Shown: positions 1 to 6,596, counted from the first letter of the stretch. The stretch is DNA of 8,840 nucleotides from an uncultured Phocaeicola sp. (GCA_948956705.1 CARCZS010000051.1:1-8840), one strand, 5' to 3'. Program-made: numbers and translations. The notes: a model not told the origin generated them from the letters alone.

Positions 1-39
1 ATACTTTGTGTATGAATTAGTTGGCTGATTTTGTAATAT

Positions 40-813
40 TTAATGAATGTCCCTACCTTTCTGTATGAACGGAAAGTTTGTAGATTTACTTTTATTATAA
101 CTTACTGTAACGGTTTCTTCGCCATTGTTAATGGTATTCATTTTTATTTTAAATCCTTGTAGCTTACCCTCTTTATATCCGGGAACATCCAATAAAGGGA
201 AGGATACATAACCGGAACTCGGATATTCCTGTCTGTCACCTTCGGCATTGTGGCGTAATTCTACAGCCATATATCCGTTTGCGTCAGGAACAGTTCCTTC
301 TGTGGCTACAAGGCTGATCCGATGTTTGATATTAGAGTTGAAACCTAATATTTGGAACATAAGGGTCAGGTGTGTCTTACCCATAATGGGAGTGATGAGG
401 TTGATTCCATCATGTCCGTAAATATCTTCATCGTTTTCTTTTAGTGTATCCATTGGTTTGGTTAAGATCTTCTGCAAGTAATCTATAGAAATAAAAGGTC
501 CTTTCTTACTTGCATCTCCGGTCGGATTGGCTGCATTTATATAGGTATAAAAAATACGTTGTCCCGGATTATTTGTTTCAAAACGTGTTAATTTATCGGG
601 ATTCACTACGTATGCGATTCCATCATTATCGCTTTCTATCACTGCTTCACCGGGTACTTCACTGGGAGTTACTACGGTTGCTAAAGCGGCGTTAAAAGGC
701 ATTTCTGCTTGTATGTCGTAGATGTCATCATCATAGTCATTCAGGCAAGACTGAGTAAATGGAATCAGCATTACCATAATTATTACAAGAACTGTCGCTT
801 TATATTTTCTCAT
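40..813 (-). CDS. NigD-like surface-type lipoprotein
   Basis: The 257-residue protein begins with a lipoprotein signal peptide: basic MRKYK, a hydrophobic stretch at about residues 7-19, then FTQSC with the lipidated Cys at 23. The residues after the Cys are strongly acidic (LNDYDDD, 24-30). In Bacteroidetes this resembles the lipoprotein export signal that sends lipoproteins to the cell surface or into vesicles, so surface location is inferred. The rest fits the NigD-like family in length and layout, with a small N-terminal beta domain (about 35-105) and a larger C-terminal beta-rich domain (about 110-250). The biochemical function of the family is not established; the name comes from a nigrescin bacteriocin locus. 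The gene is divergent from the ECF sigma/anti-sigma operon and may belong to its regulon. The ATG at 811-813 is the only start that keeps the full signal peptide. The gene is complete, with stop TAA at 40-42. Family assignment rests on overall resemblance, not a catalytic motif. Confidence 0.82.
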   Translation of the reverse strand: MRKYKATVLVIIMVMLIPFTQSCLNDYDDDIYDIQAEMPFNAALATVVTPSEVPGEAVIESDNDGIAYVVNPDKLTRFETNNPGQRIFYTYINAANPTGDASKKGPFISIDYLQKILTKPMDTLKENDEDIYGHDGINLITPIMGKTHLTLMFQILGFNSNIKHRISLVATEGTVPDANGYMAVELRHNAEGDRQEYPSSGYVSFPLLDVPGYKEGKLQGFKIKMNTINNGEETVTVSYNKSKSTNFPFIQKGRDIH

Positions 814-850
814 ATTTTCTGTTTCTAGAATTGTTTCTATCGCTTAAATG

Positions 851-882
851 CGAAGATAGTAAGTTTACTGCTTGTAAAAATG
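851..882 (-). promoter_or_regulatory. Candidate promoter of the NigD-like gene
   Basis: Read on the minus strand, positions 858-851 give TATCTTCG, a 7/8 match to the Bacteroides -7 element TAnnTTTG. A T-run about 22 bases upstream (around 880-875) could serve as the weak -33 element. The predicted transcript would start near 846-843 and have a leader of about 30 bases. If the neighbouring ECF sigma factor controls this gene there may also be an ECF-type promoter, but I could not identify one. Confidence 0.5.
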
Positions 883-889
883 TTAAATC

Positions 890-899
890 TGCTTAAGCA
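890..899. promoter_or_regulatory. 10-bp palindrome in divergent intergenic region
   Basis: TGCTTAAGCA is a perfect 10-bp palindrome between the two divergent genes, upstream of both candidate promoters. A related, imperfect copy of the same core (CGCTTAAATGCG) lies at 841-852, next to the NigD -7 element. Two similar sites in a divergent control region could be an operator for a dimeric regulator. A palindrome this short can also arise by chance, so this is only a candidate. Confidence 0.25.
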
Positions 900-923
900 A
901 AAATTTTATTCTTCCGGATGCAG

Positions 924-931
924 TATTTTTG
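924..931 (+). promoter_or_regulatory. Candidate -7 element of the ECF sigma operon
   Basis: TATTTTTG is a full match to the Bacteroides -7 consensus TAnnTTTG, and transcription would start near 936-940. No clear TTTG -33 element is present at the usual distance; a T-run at 904-907 is the nearest candidate. Its position argues against a TTG start at 929 for the sigma gene, because that codon lies inside the promoter element. Confidence 0.5.
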
Positions 932-970
932 CAGTCTTATCATTTATCCAATAAAGAAGTGTCACAAACA

Positions 971-1513
971 ATGAATGAAACAGAATTGGTGGAACGTTGC
1001 GGCAAGGGCGATAACCTTGCACGCAAGCAATTGTATGAGCGTTATGCCGGGCAATTGATGGCCATTTGTGTTCGTTATACAGGTGATAGGGAAGTGGCAC
1101 AGGATGTCTTACATGATGGATTTTTGAATATATTTCGTTCATTCAGTCAATTTACTTATAAAGGAGAGGGGTCATTGAAAGCATGGCTGACACGTATTAT
1201 GGTAAATGAAGCACTGGGCTATCTTCGCAAGAAAGCTTCTACAAATCAGGAAGTGATAGTCGAAGAGTTGCCCGATGTGATAGATGGAGATGAGGATGAT
1301 TTTGAGCAAATACCCCAATCTGTTTTAATGCAATTCATTAAAGAGCTTCCGGATGGATATAGAACGGTCTTTAATTTATATGTATTAGAAGAAAAGGGAC
1401 ATAAGGAGATTGCTGAAATGCTAGGAATTACAGAACATACGTCATCATCTCAATTATACAGAGCCAAAACCTTATTGATGAAAAAAATAAATGATTATAG
1501 AAAGAGGATATAG
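971..1513 (+). CDS. ECF-type RNA polymerase sigma factor (probably ECF21 / Das-like)
   Basis: The 180-residue protein has the standard two-domain ECF sigma layout. The sigma2 domain spans about residues 15-88; its core-binding and -10 recognition helices include DREVAQDVLHDGFLNIF (39-55) and the WLTRIMVNEALGYLRKK stretch. An acidic linker (94-116, EELPDVIDGDEDDFEQ) leads to sigma4 (about 118-172), where the helix-turn-helix reads KEIAEMLGITEHTSSSQLYRAK. It would direct RNA polymerase to a small set of envelope-related promoters. I chose ATG 971 over an in-frame TTG at 929 because the TTG lies inside the candidate -7 element and the extra 14 residues do not look like sigma sequence. The stop codon is two bases before the next gene, which fits the rule that an ECF factor is encoded with its own anti-sigma. 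The ECF21 assignment is inferred from the partner protein's architecture. Confidence 0.9.
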   Translation: MNETELVERCGKGDNLARKQLYERYAGQLMAICVRYTGDREVAQDVLHDGFLNIFRSFSQFTYKGEGSLKAWLTRIMVNEALGYLRKKASTNQEVIVEELPDVIDGDEDDFEQIPQSVLMQFIKELPDGYRTVFNLYVLEEKGHKEIAEMLGITEHTSSSQLYRAKTLLMKKINDYRKRI

Positions 1514-1515
1514 GA

Positions 1516-2811
1516 ATGAAAGAAAAAGATAAATGGATAAAAAATTTCCGCATCCGGATGGAGGGCTATTCGGAACCGGCTCCTGCTGATCTTTGGGAAC
1601 AGTTGGAAAAGGAACTGGATACGGTTCCGAAAGTAATTCCGATGTGGCGCCGCTGGCAGGCTGTAGCAGCTGTTGCCTTGTTAGTGGTTGTGTCTTCATT
1701 GACCGTATGGTTTTGGCAGTCACCTTCTGCAAACTATTTGGAGAAACAGTCGGCAGAGTTGAATGTAATGCACGAACCCGATGAGTTGGTGCCGGGATCA
1801 ATCACTCCTGAGCAACCTATGGCCTTGGTAGTTCCTGCTGCCCGCTCTGGGAAAAAACAACATGTAAAAGTTGGTGGGGTTGCTAAGGCAGAGGCATTGG
1901 CTGCCGAACAGGAGGTTTTGCTAAATAAAGAGGTGGAAGAGATACAAATAGAGGAAAATTATATTGAAGAGCAGAAAGAGGAATCTGTTATAGTGGAACA
2001 AAAACAGCAGAAACAGGCCGGCAGATCTTCCTATTCGGCTGCCAAAACGAATTACGCTTACGTGGCTCCTCATAGAAAGAAGGACAGAAACTGGTCGGTA
2101 GGACTTTCTACCGGTAATGGAACCTTTTCATCCTCGACTAGTATGGATGGATATTTGCCTTTGCCTAATGGCACAAGGAATGCAACAATGAATAGCGCTT
2201 ATGGAGTGGAAACAAGGGCTGAAATTGATAAGCTGGTTCAGTTCAATAACTTGTCGGAAGGAAAGGATGCGCAGTCTGATATAAAATATCGTATGCCTGT
2301 TACTTTTGGAGCTTCCCTTCGTTTTGATTTAAGTGATGATTGGGCTGTAGAAACCGGGGTGACTTATACCCAGCTTTCATCCGAAACACGTTCGGGAACC
2401 GAAAAAAACAATTATGGTTGGGAAGAGAAACTGCATTATGTGGGTATTCCTCTGAAAGTGAACCGGAATATATGGAGTAACAAGCGGTTTGAAGTGTATG
2501 CCTCGGCAGGTGGAGCGGTAGAAAAATGTGTGTCTGGAAAGCGGAGCATTATCGGCAGTGTTTCTACATCAAATGCAGGAAAAGATGAACAGTTTTCGGG
2601 AGGGGAGGAAAATGTCAAAGTGAAACCTTTGCAATGGTCTTTGTCCGCAGCGGCAGGTGCGCAGTTTAAGATTACGGAGAAATTGGGTATTTATGCGGAG
2701 CCGGGAGTTGTTTATTACTTTGATGACGGCAGTAATGTAAATACGATTCGCAAGGAACATCCTTTTAATTTTAATATACAGTTGGGTGTGCGGTTTACTT
2801 TGCCGAAATAA
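1516..2811 (+). CDS. Dual membrane-spanning anti-sigma factor (Dma-like) with outer-membrane beta-barrel
   Basis: This 431-residue protein has an unusual layout. Residues 1-47 are charged, with a WIKNFRIRMEGYSEPAPADLW helix suited to binding sigma in the cytoplasm. Residues 48-67 (AVAAVALLVVVSSLTVWFW) form one uncleaved transmembrane helix preceded by MWRRW, which places the N terminus inside. Residues 68-190 form a polar periplasmic linker rich in E, K and Q (about 128-168). Residues 191-431 alternate polar and hydrophobic residues in beta strands of the OMP_b-brl/porin type, ending with strand NFNIQLGVRFTLPK. One chain would thus cross both membranes. This matches my knowledge of the Bacteroidota Dma family, which restrains ECF21 sigma factors and affects vesicle formation. 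No zinc-finger anti-sigma motif is present, and the only cysteine is C337 in the barrel. The gene follows the sigma stop by two bases with AGGATATAGGA upstream. Many databases would label it only 'porin family' or 'outer membrane beta-barrel' protein. Confidence 0.82.
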   Translation: MKEKDKWIKNFRIRMEGYSEPAPADLWEQLEKELDTVPKVIPMWRRWQAVAAVALLVVVSSLTVWFWQSPSANYLEKQSAELNVMHEPDELVPGSITPEQPMALVVPAARSGKKQHVKVGGVAKAEALAAEQEVLLNKEVEEIQIEENYIEEQKEESVIVEQKQQKQAGRSSYSAAKTNYAYVAPHRKKDRNWSVGLSTGNGTFSSSTSMDGYLPLPNGTRNATMNSAYGVETRAEIDKLVQFNNLSEGKDAQSDIKYRMPVTFGASLRFDLSDDWAVETGVTYTQLSSETRSGTEKNNYGWEEKLHYVGIPLKVNRNIWSNKRFEVYASAGGAVEKCVSGKRSIIGSVSTSNAGKDEQFSGGEENVKVKPLQWSLSAAAGAQFKITEKLGIYAEPGVVYYFDDGSNVNTIRKEHPFNFNIQLGVRFTLPK

Positions 2812-2821
2812 AATGAACTTT

Positions 2822-2884
2822 TTCACTGTTCTTATATAAAATATGGTTATCTTTGTTCTGTATAAAAAGAATAAGAACAGTGAA
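2822..2884. repeat. Perfect 14-bp inverted repeat centred on the rpe promoter
   Basis: TTCACTGTTCTTAT (2822-2835) and its exact reverse complement ATAAGAACAGTGAA (2871-2884) are separated by 35 bases. The dyad centre (about 2853) falls on the candidate -7 element of rpe. The right arm ends two bases before the rpe ATG. It could be a bipartite operator, a hairpin formed only in read-through RNA from the upstream operon, or a very small invertible segment. The sequence alone does not decide between these. Confidence 0.85.
2848..2855 (+). promoter_or_regulatory. Candidate -7 element of the rpe-comEC promoter
   Basis: TATCTTTG is a perfect match to the Bacteroides -7 consensus TAnnTTTG. T-rich sequence at about 2818-2824 lies at the expected -33 distance. 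The transcript would start near 2861, leaving a leader of about 25 bases that contains the right arm of the inverted repeat but not the left arm. Confidence 0.65.
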
Positions 2885-2886
2885 CC

Positions 2887-3540
2887 ATGAATAGACCTCT
2901 GATATCCCCTTCTTTGTTGTCTGCCAATTTTGCTAATCTACAGGCAGATATAGAACAAATAAATCGTAGTGATGCCGACTGGCTGCATATTGATATAATG
3001 GATGGTGTGTTTGTACCGAATATTTCTTTTGGTTTTCCTGTATTGAAATATGTAGCCGAGTTGTCTGAAAAACCTTTGGATGTACATTTGATGATTGTTA
3101 ATCCTGAGAAATTCATTAAAGAAGTGAAAGATTTGGGAACAATGATGATGAATGTGCATTATGAAGCCTGTGTACACTTGCATAGAGTGGTGCAACAGAT
3201 AAAGGATGCCGGAATGAAAGCGGCTGTCACATTGAATCCTTCTACTCCTGTAGCTATGTTGGCCGATATTATCCGTGACGTGGATATGGTGTTGCTGATG
3301 AGTGTGAATCCCGGTTTTGGTGGTCAGAAATTTATTGTACATACCCTGGATAAGGTGAGGGAATTACGTGAATTGATAACGAATACAGGTTCGCAGGCAT
3401 TGATAGAGGTTGACGGGGGAGTGAACCTGGAAACCGGCAGACAGCTTGTAGAGGCTGGAGCGGACGTGCTGGTGGCAGGAAATGCTGTGTTCAAAGCTCC
3501 TGATATGTCAGACATGATACATCGGTTGAAATCTCTTTGA
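2887..3540 (+). CDS. rpe: Ribulose-phosphate 3-epimerase
   Basis: This cytoplasmic TIM-barrel enzyme interconverts D-ribulose 5-phosphate and D-xylulose 5-phosphate in the pentose phosphate pathway. The 217-residue length is typical for the family, and all key signatures are present. They are SPSLLSANFANL (7-18); HIDIMDGVFVPN (34-45), with metal ligand H34 and catalytic acid/ligand D36; DVHLMI (65-70), with ligand H67; the phosphate-binding loop VNPGFGGQKF (140-149); and EVDGGVN (174-180), with the second catalytic acid D176. The GADVLVAGNAVF strand (191-202) completes the phosphate site. ATG 2887 aligns with the usual N terminus. No Shine-Dalgarno site is evident, as is common in Bacteroidetes; the base of the leader is instead occupied by an inverted-repeat arm. 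comEC follows after 13 bases, so the two are probably co-transcribed. The assignment is secure. Confidence 0.97.
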   Translation: MNRPLISPSLLSANFANLQADIEQINRSDADWLHIDIMDGVFVPNISFGFPVLKYVAELSEKPLDVHLMIVNPEKFIKEVKDLGTMMMNVHYEACVHLHRVVQQIKDAGMKAAVTLNPSTPVAMLADIIRDVDMVLLMSVNPGFGGQKFIVHTLDKVRELRELITNTGSQALIEVDGGVNLETGRQLVEAGADVLVAGNAVFKAPDMSDMIHRLKSL

Positions 3541-3553
3541 GCTTAAAACCAAA

Positions 3554-5506
3554 GTGCGAAATATAGCGGCTGTAAAGCCTTGTTCCATGTTCCGGTTGAC
3601 TATACCTCTAGTCGCCGGAATTTTTGTATCCGATCATTTTTTTCAAGGCGCCTTGCCTGTGCTTGTTTCTGGCACGGGAATATTGGGGTGCTTGATTGGC
3701 TTGATTGTATTGATGAAATGGCAAGGCTACCTTTCCCGATGGTTATTTGGAGGCATGGTTTTTATGTTTCTATTTTGTGTAGGGGCATTGTTGCTACAGC
3801 AAAAATGGCAACGGGTGGACTATGAATGGTCATCAGGGAAGAATATGTATCAAGGGGTGATAGTGGATGTTCCGCAAGAAAAGGCCAAAACATATCTCTG
3901 TAAATTGCGGATAGATAAAGAAATGTCTGAGAGGGGGATGGTTCCTGTTAATCGTATGATACTAGTCTATATTATGAAAGATAGTCTTTCTGTAAATTTA
4001 CGATGTGGAGACCATTTGAACTTTTATACACGTATCTCTACTCCTGAAAGAGAGGTGATTCCGGGAGAATTTGATTATGCGGCTTATCTTTTCAGACAGC
4101 AAATTAGCGGAACGGCCGTAATCTTTCCGGGGTATTGGCAATGGACAGGCAAGAAATCGGCATTGACATGGAAACAGCGGGCAGGTGTATGGAGAGAGAA
4201 AATACTGGACAGTTATCGGAAGTGGGGATTCTCGGGAGATGAATTTGCCGTATTGTCGGCTTTGACTGTTGGCTATAAAGAGGAACTGAGTGAGGATTTA
4301 CGTGAAACTTATCAAGTGGCGGGAGTGAGCCATATCTTGGCTTTGTCAGGAATGCATATAGCTGTTTTGTGGGGATTATTGTGTTGGATATTGCGTCCGC
4401 TGGATAGAAGTTGCCTGCTGCGATGGGTAAAGTGTGGCATTATTGTGTTGTTGTTATGGACATTTGCTTTTTTAGTGGGCTTGCCTCCCTCGGTTATACG
4501 GGCGGTGGTGATGTGTATGTTAATGACAGCGGCGCGTGCGGCAGGAGAACGGACTTTGTCATTGAATACCTTGTCTGTAGCGGCATTCTTTATGCTGCTT
4601 TACAATCCTTTTTATCTTTTTGATACCGGGTTCCAGTTGTCATTTCTGGCTGTACTTTCAATTTTGTTTATTTATCCTGTCATTTCCCGGTATTGGCGGG
4701 TGCGTCACCCTGTACCTCGTTATATTTGGGGGATAGTGGCAGTTTCGCTGGCGGCACAGTTAGGGACAGCTCCCGTGGTTATTTATAAATTCGCTTATTT
4801 TCCTGTTTATTTTTTACCGGCCAATCTGATAGTGGCACCTTTAGTGCTTGTTATAATTTATGGAACGGTAGCAAGTTTTGTCTTGTCTCCTTTTACGGTA
4901 TTGCATATATGGGTGGTAAAAGGATTGAACGGGGTGTTGCGGTTGCTGAATGACAGTATGCAATGGGTGGGGGATTTGCCTGTATCACATTCCGGCGATA
5001 TACATTTGTCTTTGCTTCAGGTTGGTATTCTTTATGTATTATTGTTTGTGGTATTATCTTATCTGTTATCTCCTTCACGGAAATCGTTGATTACTGTTTT
5101 GTGTGGAATCAATCTTTTTATAGGATTTTCAGGTTGTCTATATTATATGAAAGAGGAGTCTTTTCAGTTAATCCTGGCCCATTCGCAAGTAAAAGTTTCC
5201 CCTCAAAAAGATGTTTGGCAACAGGATAGCATTTATCATTATAAAGGTATGAATATATGTGTTTTGGTGGATAACCGCTGGCGGAGCAGATCGGTTGATA
5301 GTTTGTTGGATATTGATTATATGTACTTGTGTAAAGGTTTTAAAGGAAAAATTGCCCCATTACAAAAAATATTTAAAATAAGGAAGGTCATACTGGATGC
5401 TTCGCTCGGTGGGTATAGATTGAATTTGTTAAAGGACGAGTGTAGAGGTTTGGGATTGGATTATATTGATATGTCTCCGAAAGGTTCTTACCGTATTCTT
5501 CTGTGA
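3554..5506 (+). CDS. comEC: ComEC/Rec2-family DNA uptake channel protein
   Basis: This 650-residue inner-membrane protein is of the ComEC family, which forms the channel for single-stranded DNA entry during natural transformation. N-terminal hydrophobic segments (about 15-85) precede a soluble DUF4131/OB-fold-like domain (about 95-195). That domain contains GVIVDVPQEK, CGDHLNFYTRI, PGEFDYAAYLFRQQISG and two cysteines (C116, C151) that might form a disulfide. The competence domain (about 228-505) carries the hallmark GVSHILALSGMHIAVLWGLL (257-276), PPSVIRAVVM (311-320) and NPFYLFDTGFQLSFLAVLSI (351-370). The C terminus (about 530-650) is a short globular domain ending VILDASLGGYRLNLL...MSPKGSYRILL. 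It is not the metallo-beta-lactamase domain of Gram-positive ComEC, and this is usual for Bacteroidetes. The start is GTG 3554; ATG 3587 is an alternative that removes 11 residues. The upstream GTG gives more room before the first helix, as in relatives. Whether the organism is transformable cannot be told from here. Confidence 0.93.
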   Translation: MRNIAAVKPCSMFRLTIPLVAGIFVSDHFFQGALPVLVSGTGILGCLIGLIVLMKWQGYLSRWLFGGMVFMFLFCVGALLLQQKWQRVDYEWSSGKNMYQGVIVDVPQEKAKTYLCKLRIDKEMSERGMVPVNRMILVYIMKDSLSVNLRCGDHLNFYTRISTPEREVIPGEFDYAAYLFRQQISGTAVIFPGYWQWTGKKSALTWKQRAGVWREKILDSYRKWGFSGDEFAVLSALTVGYKEELSEDLRETYQVAGVSHILALSGMHIAVLWGLLCWILRPLDRSCLLRWVKCGIIVLLLWTFAFLVGLPPSVIRAVVMCMLMTAARAAGERTLSLNTLSVAAFFMLLYNPFYLFDTGFQLSFLAVLSILFIYPVISRYWRVRHPVPRYIWGIVAVSLAAQLGTAPVVIYKFAYFPVYFLPANLIVAPLVLVIIYGTVASFVLSPFTVLHIWVVKGLNGVLRLLNDSMQWVGDLPVSHSGDIHLSLLQVGILYVLLFVVLSYLLSPSRKSLITVLCGINLFIGFSGCLYYMKEESFQLILAHSQVKVSPQKDVWQQDSIYHYKGMNICVLVDNRWRSRSVDSLLDIDYMYLCKGFKGKIAPLQKIFKIRKVILDASLGGYRLNLLKDECRGLGLDYIDMSPKGSYRILL

Positions 5507-5522
5507 ATAAAGAATTAATTTG

Positions 5523-5530
5523 TAAATTTG
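5523..5530 (+). promoter_or_regulatory. Candidate -7 element for the NrnA-like gene
   Basis: TAAATTTG matches TAnnTTTG exactly and sits in the short gap after comEC, 25 bases before the ATG at 5556. The expected -33 position falls at the end of comEC (around 5496-5503, TTCTTCTG), a weak match. The gene may be read both from this site and by read-through from rpe-comEC. Confidence 0.45.
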
Positions 5531-5555
5531 CCATTTCAAAAGAAAAAGATTGAAT

Positions 5556-6596
5556 ATGTTATCAAAAGTAATTGCACAGGCTAATATAGACCATGCCGAA
5601 AAATGGTTTGAAAGAGCTGATAAAATAGTTATTGTTACCCATGTGTCACCGGATGGTGATGCCATTGGCTCCTCGTTAGGATTATGGCATTTCTTGGAAT
5701 CACAGGAAAAGACGGTGAATGTCATTGTTCCCAATGCTTTTCCGGATTTTCTGAGATGGATGCCGGGAGCCAAGGATATAATCCGGTACGATAAATATAC
5801 TGAATTTGCCAATAAGCTGCTGAATGAGGCGGATGTGATCTGCTGTCTGGATTTCAATGCATTGTCTCGTATTGATGCGATGGCGGATGCTGTGGCTCAG
5901 TCGCCGGCACGCAAAATGATGATTGACCATCACCTTAATCCGGAAGCCTTTTGTAGAATCATTATTTCTCATCCTGAAATATCTTCTACATCGGAATTGG
6001 TTTTCCGGTTGATATGCCGTCTGGGGTATTTTGAGGATATCACCAAGGAAGGTGCTGAATGTATTTATACGGGGATGATGACCGATACAGGTGGCTTTAC
6101 TTATAATTCTAATGACCGTGAGATTTATTTCATTATCAGCGAACTGCTTTCGAAAGGCATTGATAAGGATGAGATTTATCGTAAAGTTTATAATACGTAT
6201 TCTGAAGGGCGTTTACGCCTGATGGGATATGTGCTGTACGACAAGATGCAAGTATTTCCTCAGTTCAATTCGGCATTGGTTTGGCTGACAAAAGAGGAGC
6301 AAAGTAAATTCCAGTATGTAAAAGGAGATACGGAAGGGTTTGTGAATATTCCACTTTCCATAAAGAATATTATTTTCTCCGTATTCTTGCGTGAGGATAC
6401 GGAAAAGAATATGATAAAGGTATCTCTGCGTTCTGTAGGTGCTTTCCCTTGTAATAAAGTGGCTGCCGAATTTTTTAATGGAGGTGGTCATCTGAATGCA
6501 TCCGGTGGGGAGTTTTATGGAACAATGGATGAAGCCATCGATCTGTTTAAACAGGCTTTGGTGAAGTACGAGGAACTGCTTCTGGCAAAAAAATAG
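5556..6596 (+). CDS. nrnA: DHH/DHHA1 phosphoesterase, NrnA-like nanoRNase / pAp phosphatase
   Basis: This cytoplasmic metal-dependent phosphoesterase of the RecJ-like DHH superfamily belongs to the NrnA group, which degrades 2-5 nucleotide RNA fragments and dephosphorylates 3'-phosphoadenosine 5'-phosphate. Counting from ATG 5556 (346 residues), all motifs are intact. Motif I is THVSPDGDAIGSSLG, with H29, D33 and D35; motif II is CCLDFNALSR with D99; motif III is MIDHHLNP with D124, H125 and H126; motif IV is YTGMMTDTGGF with D177. The DHHA1 substrate-binding domain (about 235-340) ends with the signature GGGHLNASGG (309-318). The length is right for NrnA and too short for RecJ. An in-frame TTG at 5550 would add two residues; ATG is preferred, with purine-rich AAAAGAAAAAGA just upstream. 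The gene lies 49 bases after comEC. The exact substrate (nanoRNA, pAp or c-di-nucleotide products) cannot be decided from motifs alone. Confidence 0.9.
   Translation: MLSKVIAQANIDHAEKWFERADKIVIVTHVSPDGDAIGSSLGLWHFLESQEKTVNVIVPNAFPDFLRWMPGAKDIIRYDKYTEFANKLLNEADVICCLDFNALSRIDAMADAVAQSPARKMMIDHHLNPEAFCRIIISHPEISSTSELVFRLICRLGYFEDITKEGAECIYTGMMTDTGGFTYNSNDREIYFIISELLSKGIDKDEIYRKVYNTYSEGRLRLMGYVLYDKMQVFPQFNSALVWLTKEEQSKFQYVKGDTEGFVNIPLSIKNIIFSVFLREDTEKNMIKVSLRSVGAFPCNKVAAEFFNGGGHLNASGGEFYGTMDEAIDLFKQALVKYEELLLAKK

Noticed and set aside
1..39. Searched for a terminator or next gene downstream of the NigD-like gene
   Set aside because: Only 39 AT-rich bases remain, with no convincing hairpin or start codon context. 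Any terminator or downstream gene would be outside the window.
929..970. Possible N-terminal extension of the sigma factor from a TTG codon at 929
   Set aside because: The TTG lies inside the candidate -7 element TATTTTTG, and the added residues do not resemble sigma-factor sequence. ATG 971 gives the usual ECF start.
906..1142. Minus-strand 78-codon open frame overlapping the sigma gene
   Set aside because: It lies opposite a secure coding region, has no recognisable domain, and has a composition consistent with an antisense shadow.
2812..2886. Inverted repeat as a rho-independent terminator of the anti-sigma operon
   Set aside because: The loop would be 35 bases and no T-run follows the right arm, which runs straight into the rpe start codon.
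5429..5857. Minus-strand 142-codon open frame across the comEC/NrnA junction
   Set aside because: It overlaps the ends of two well-supported plus-strand genes and shows no domain, signal or promoter of its own.
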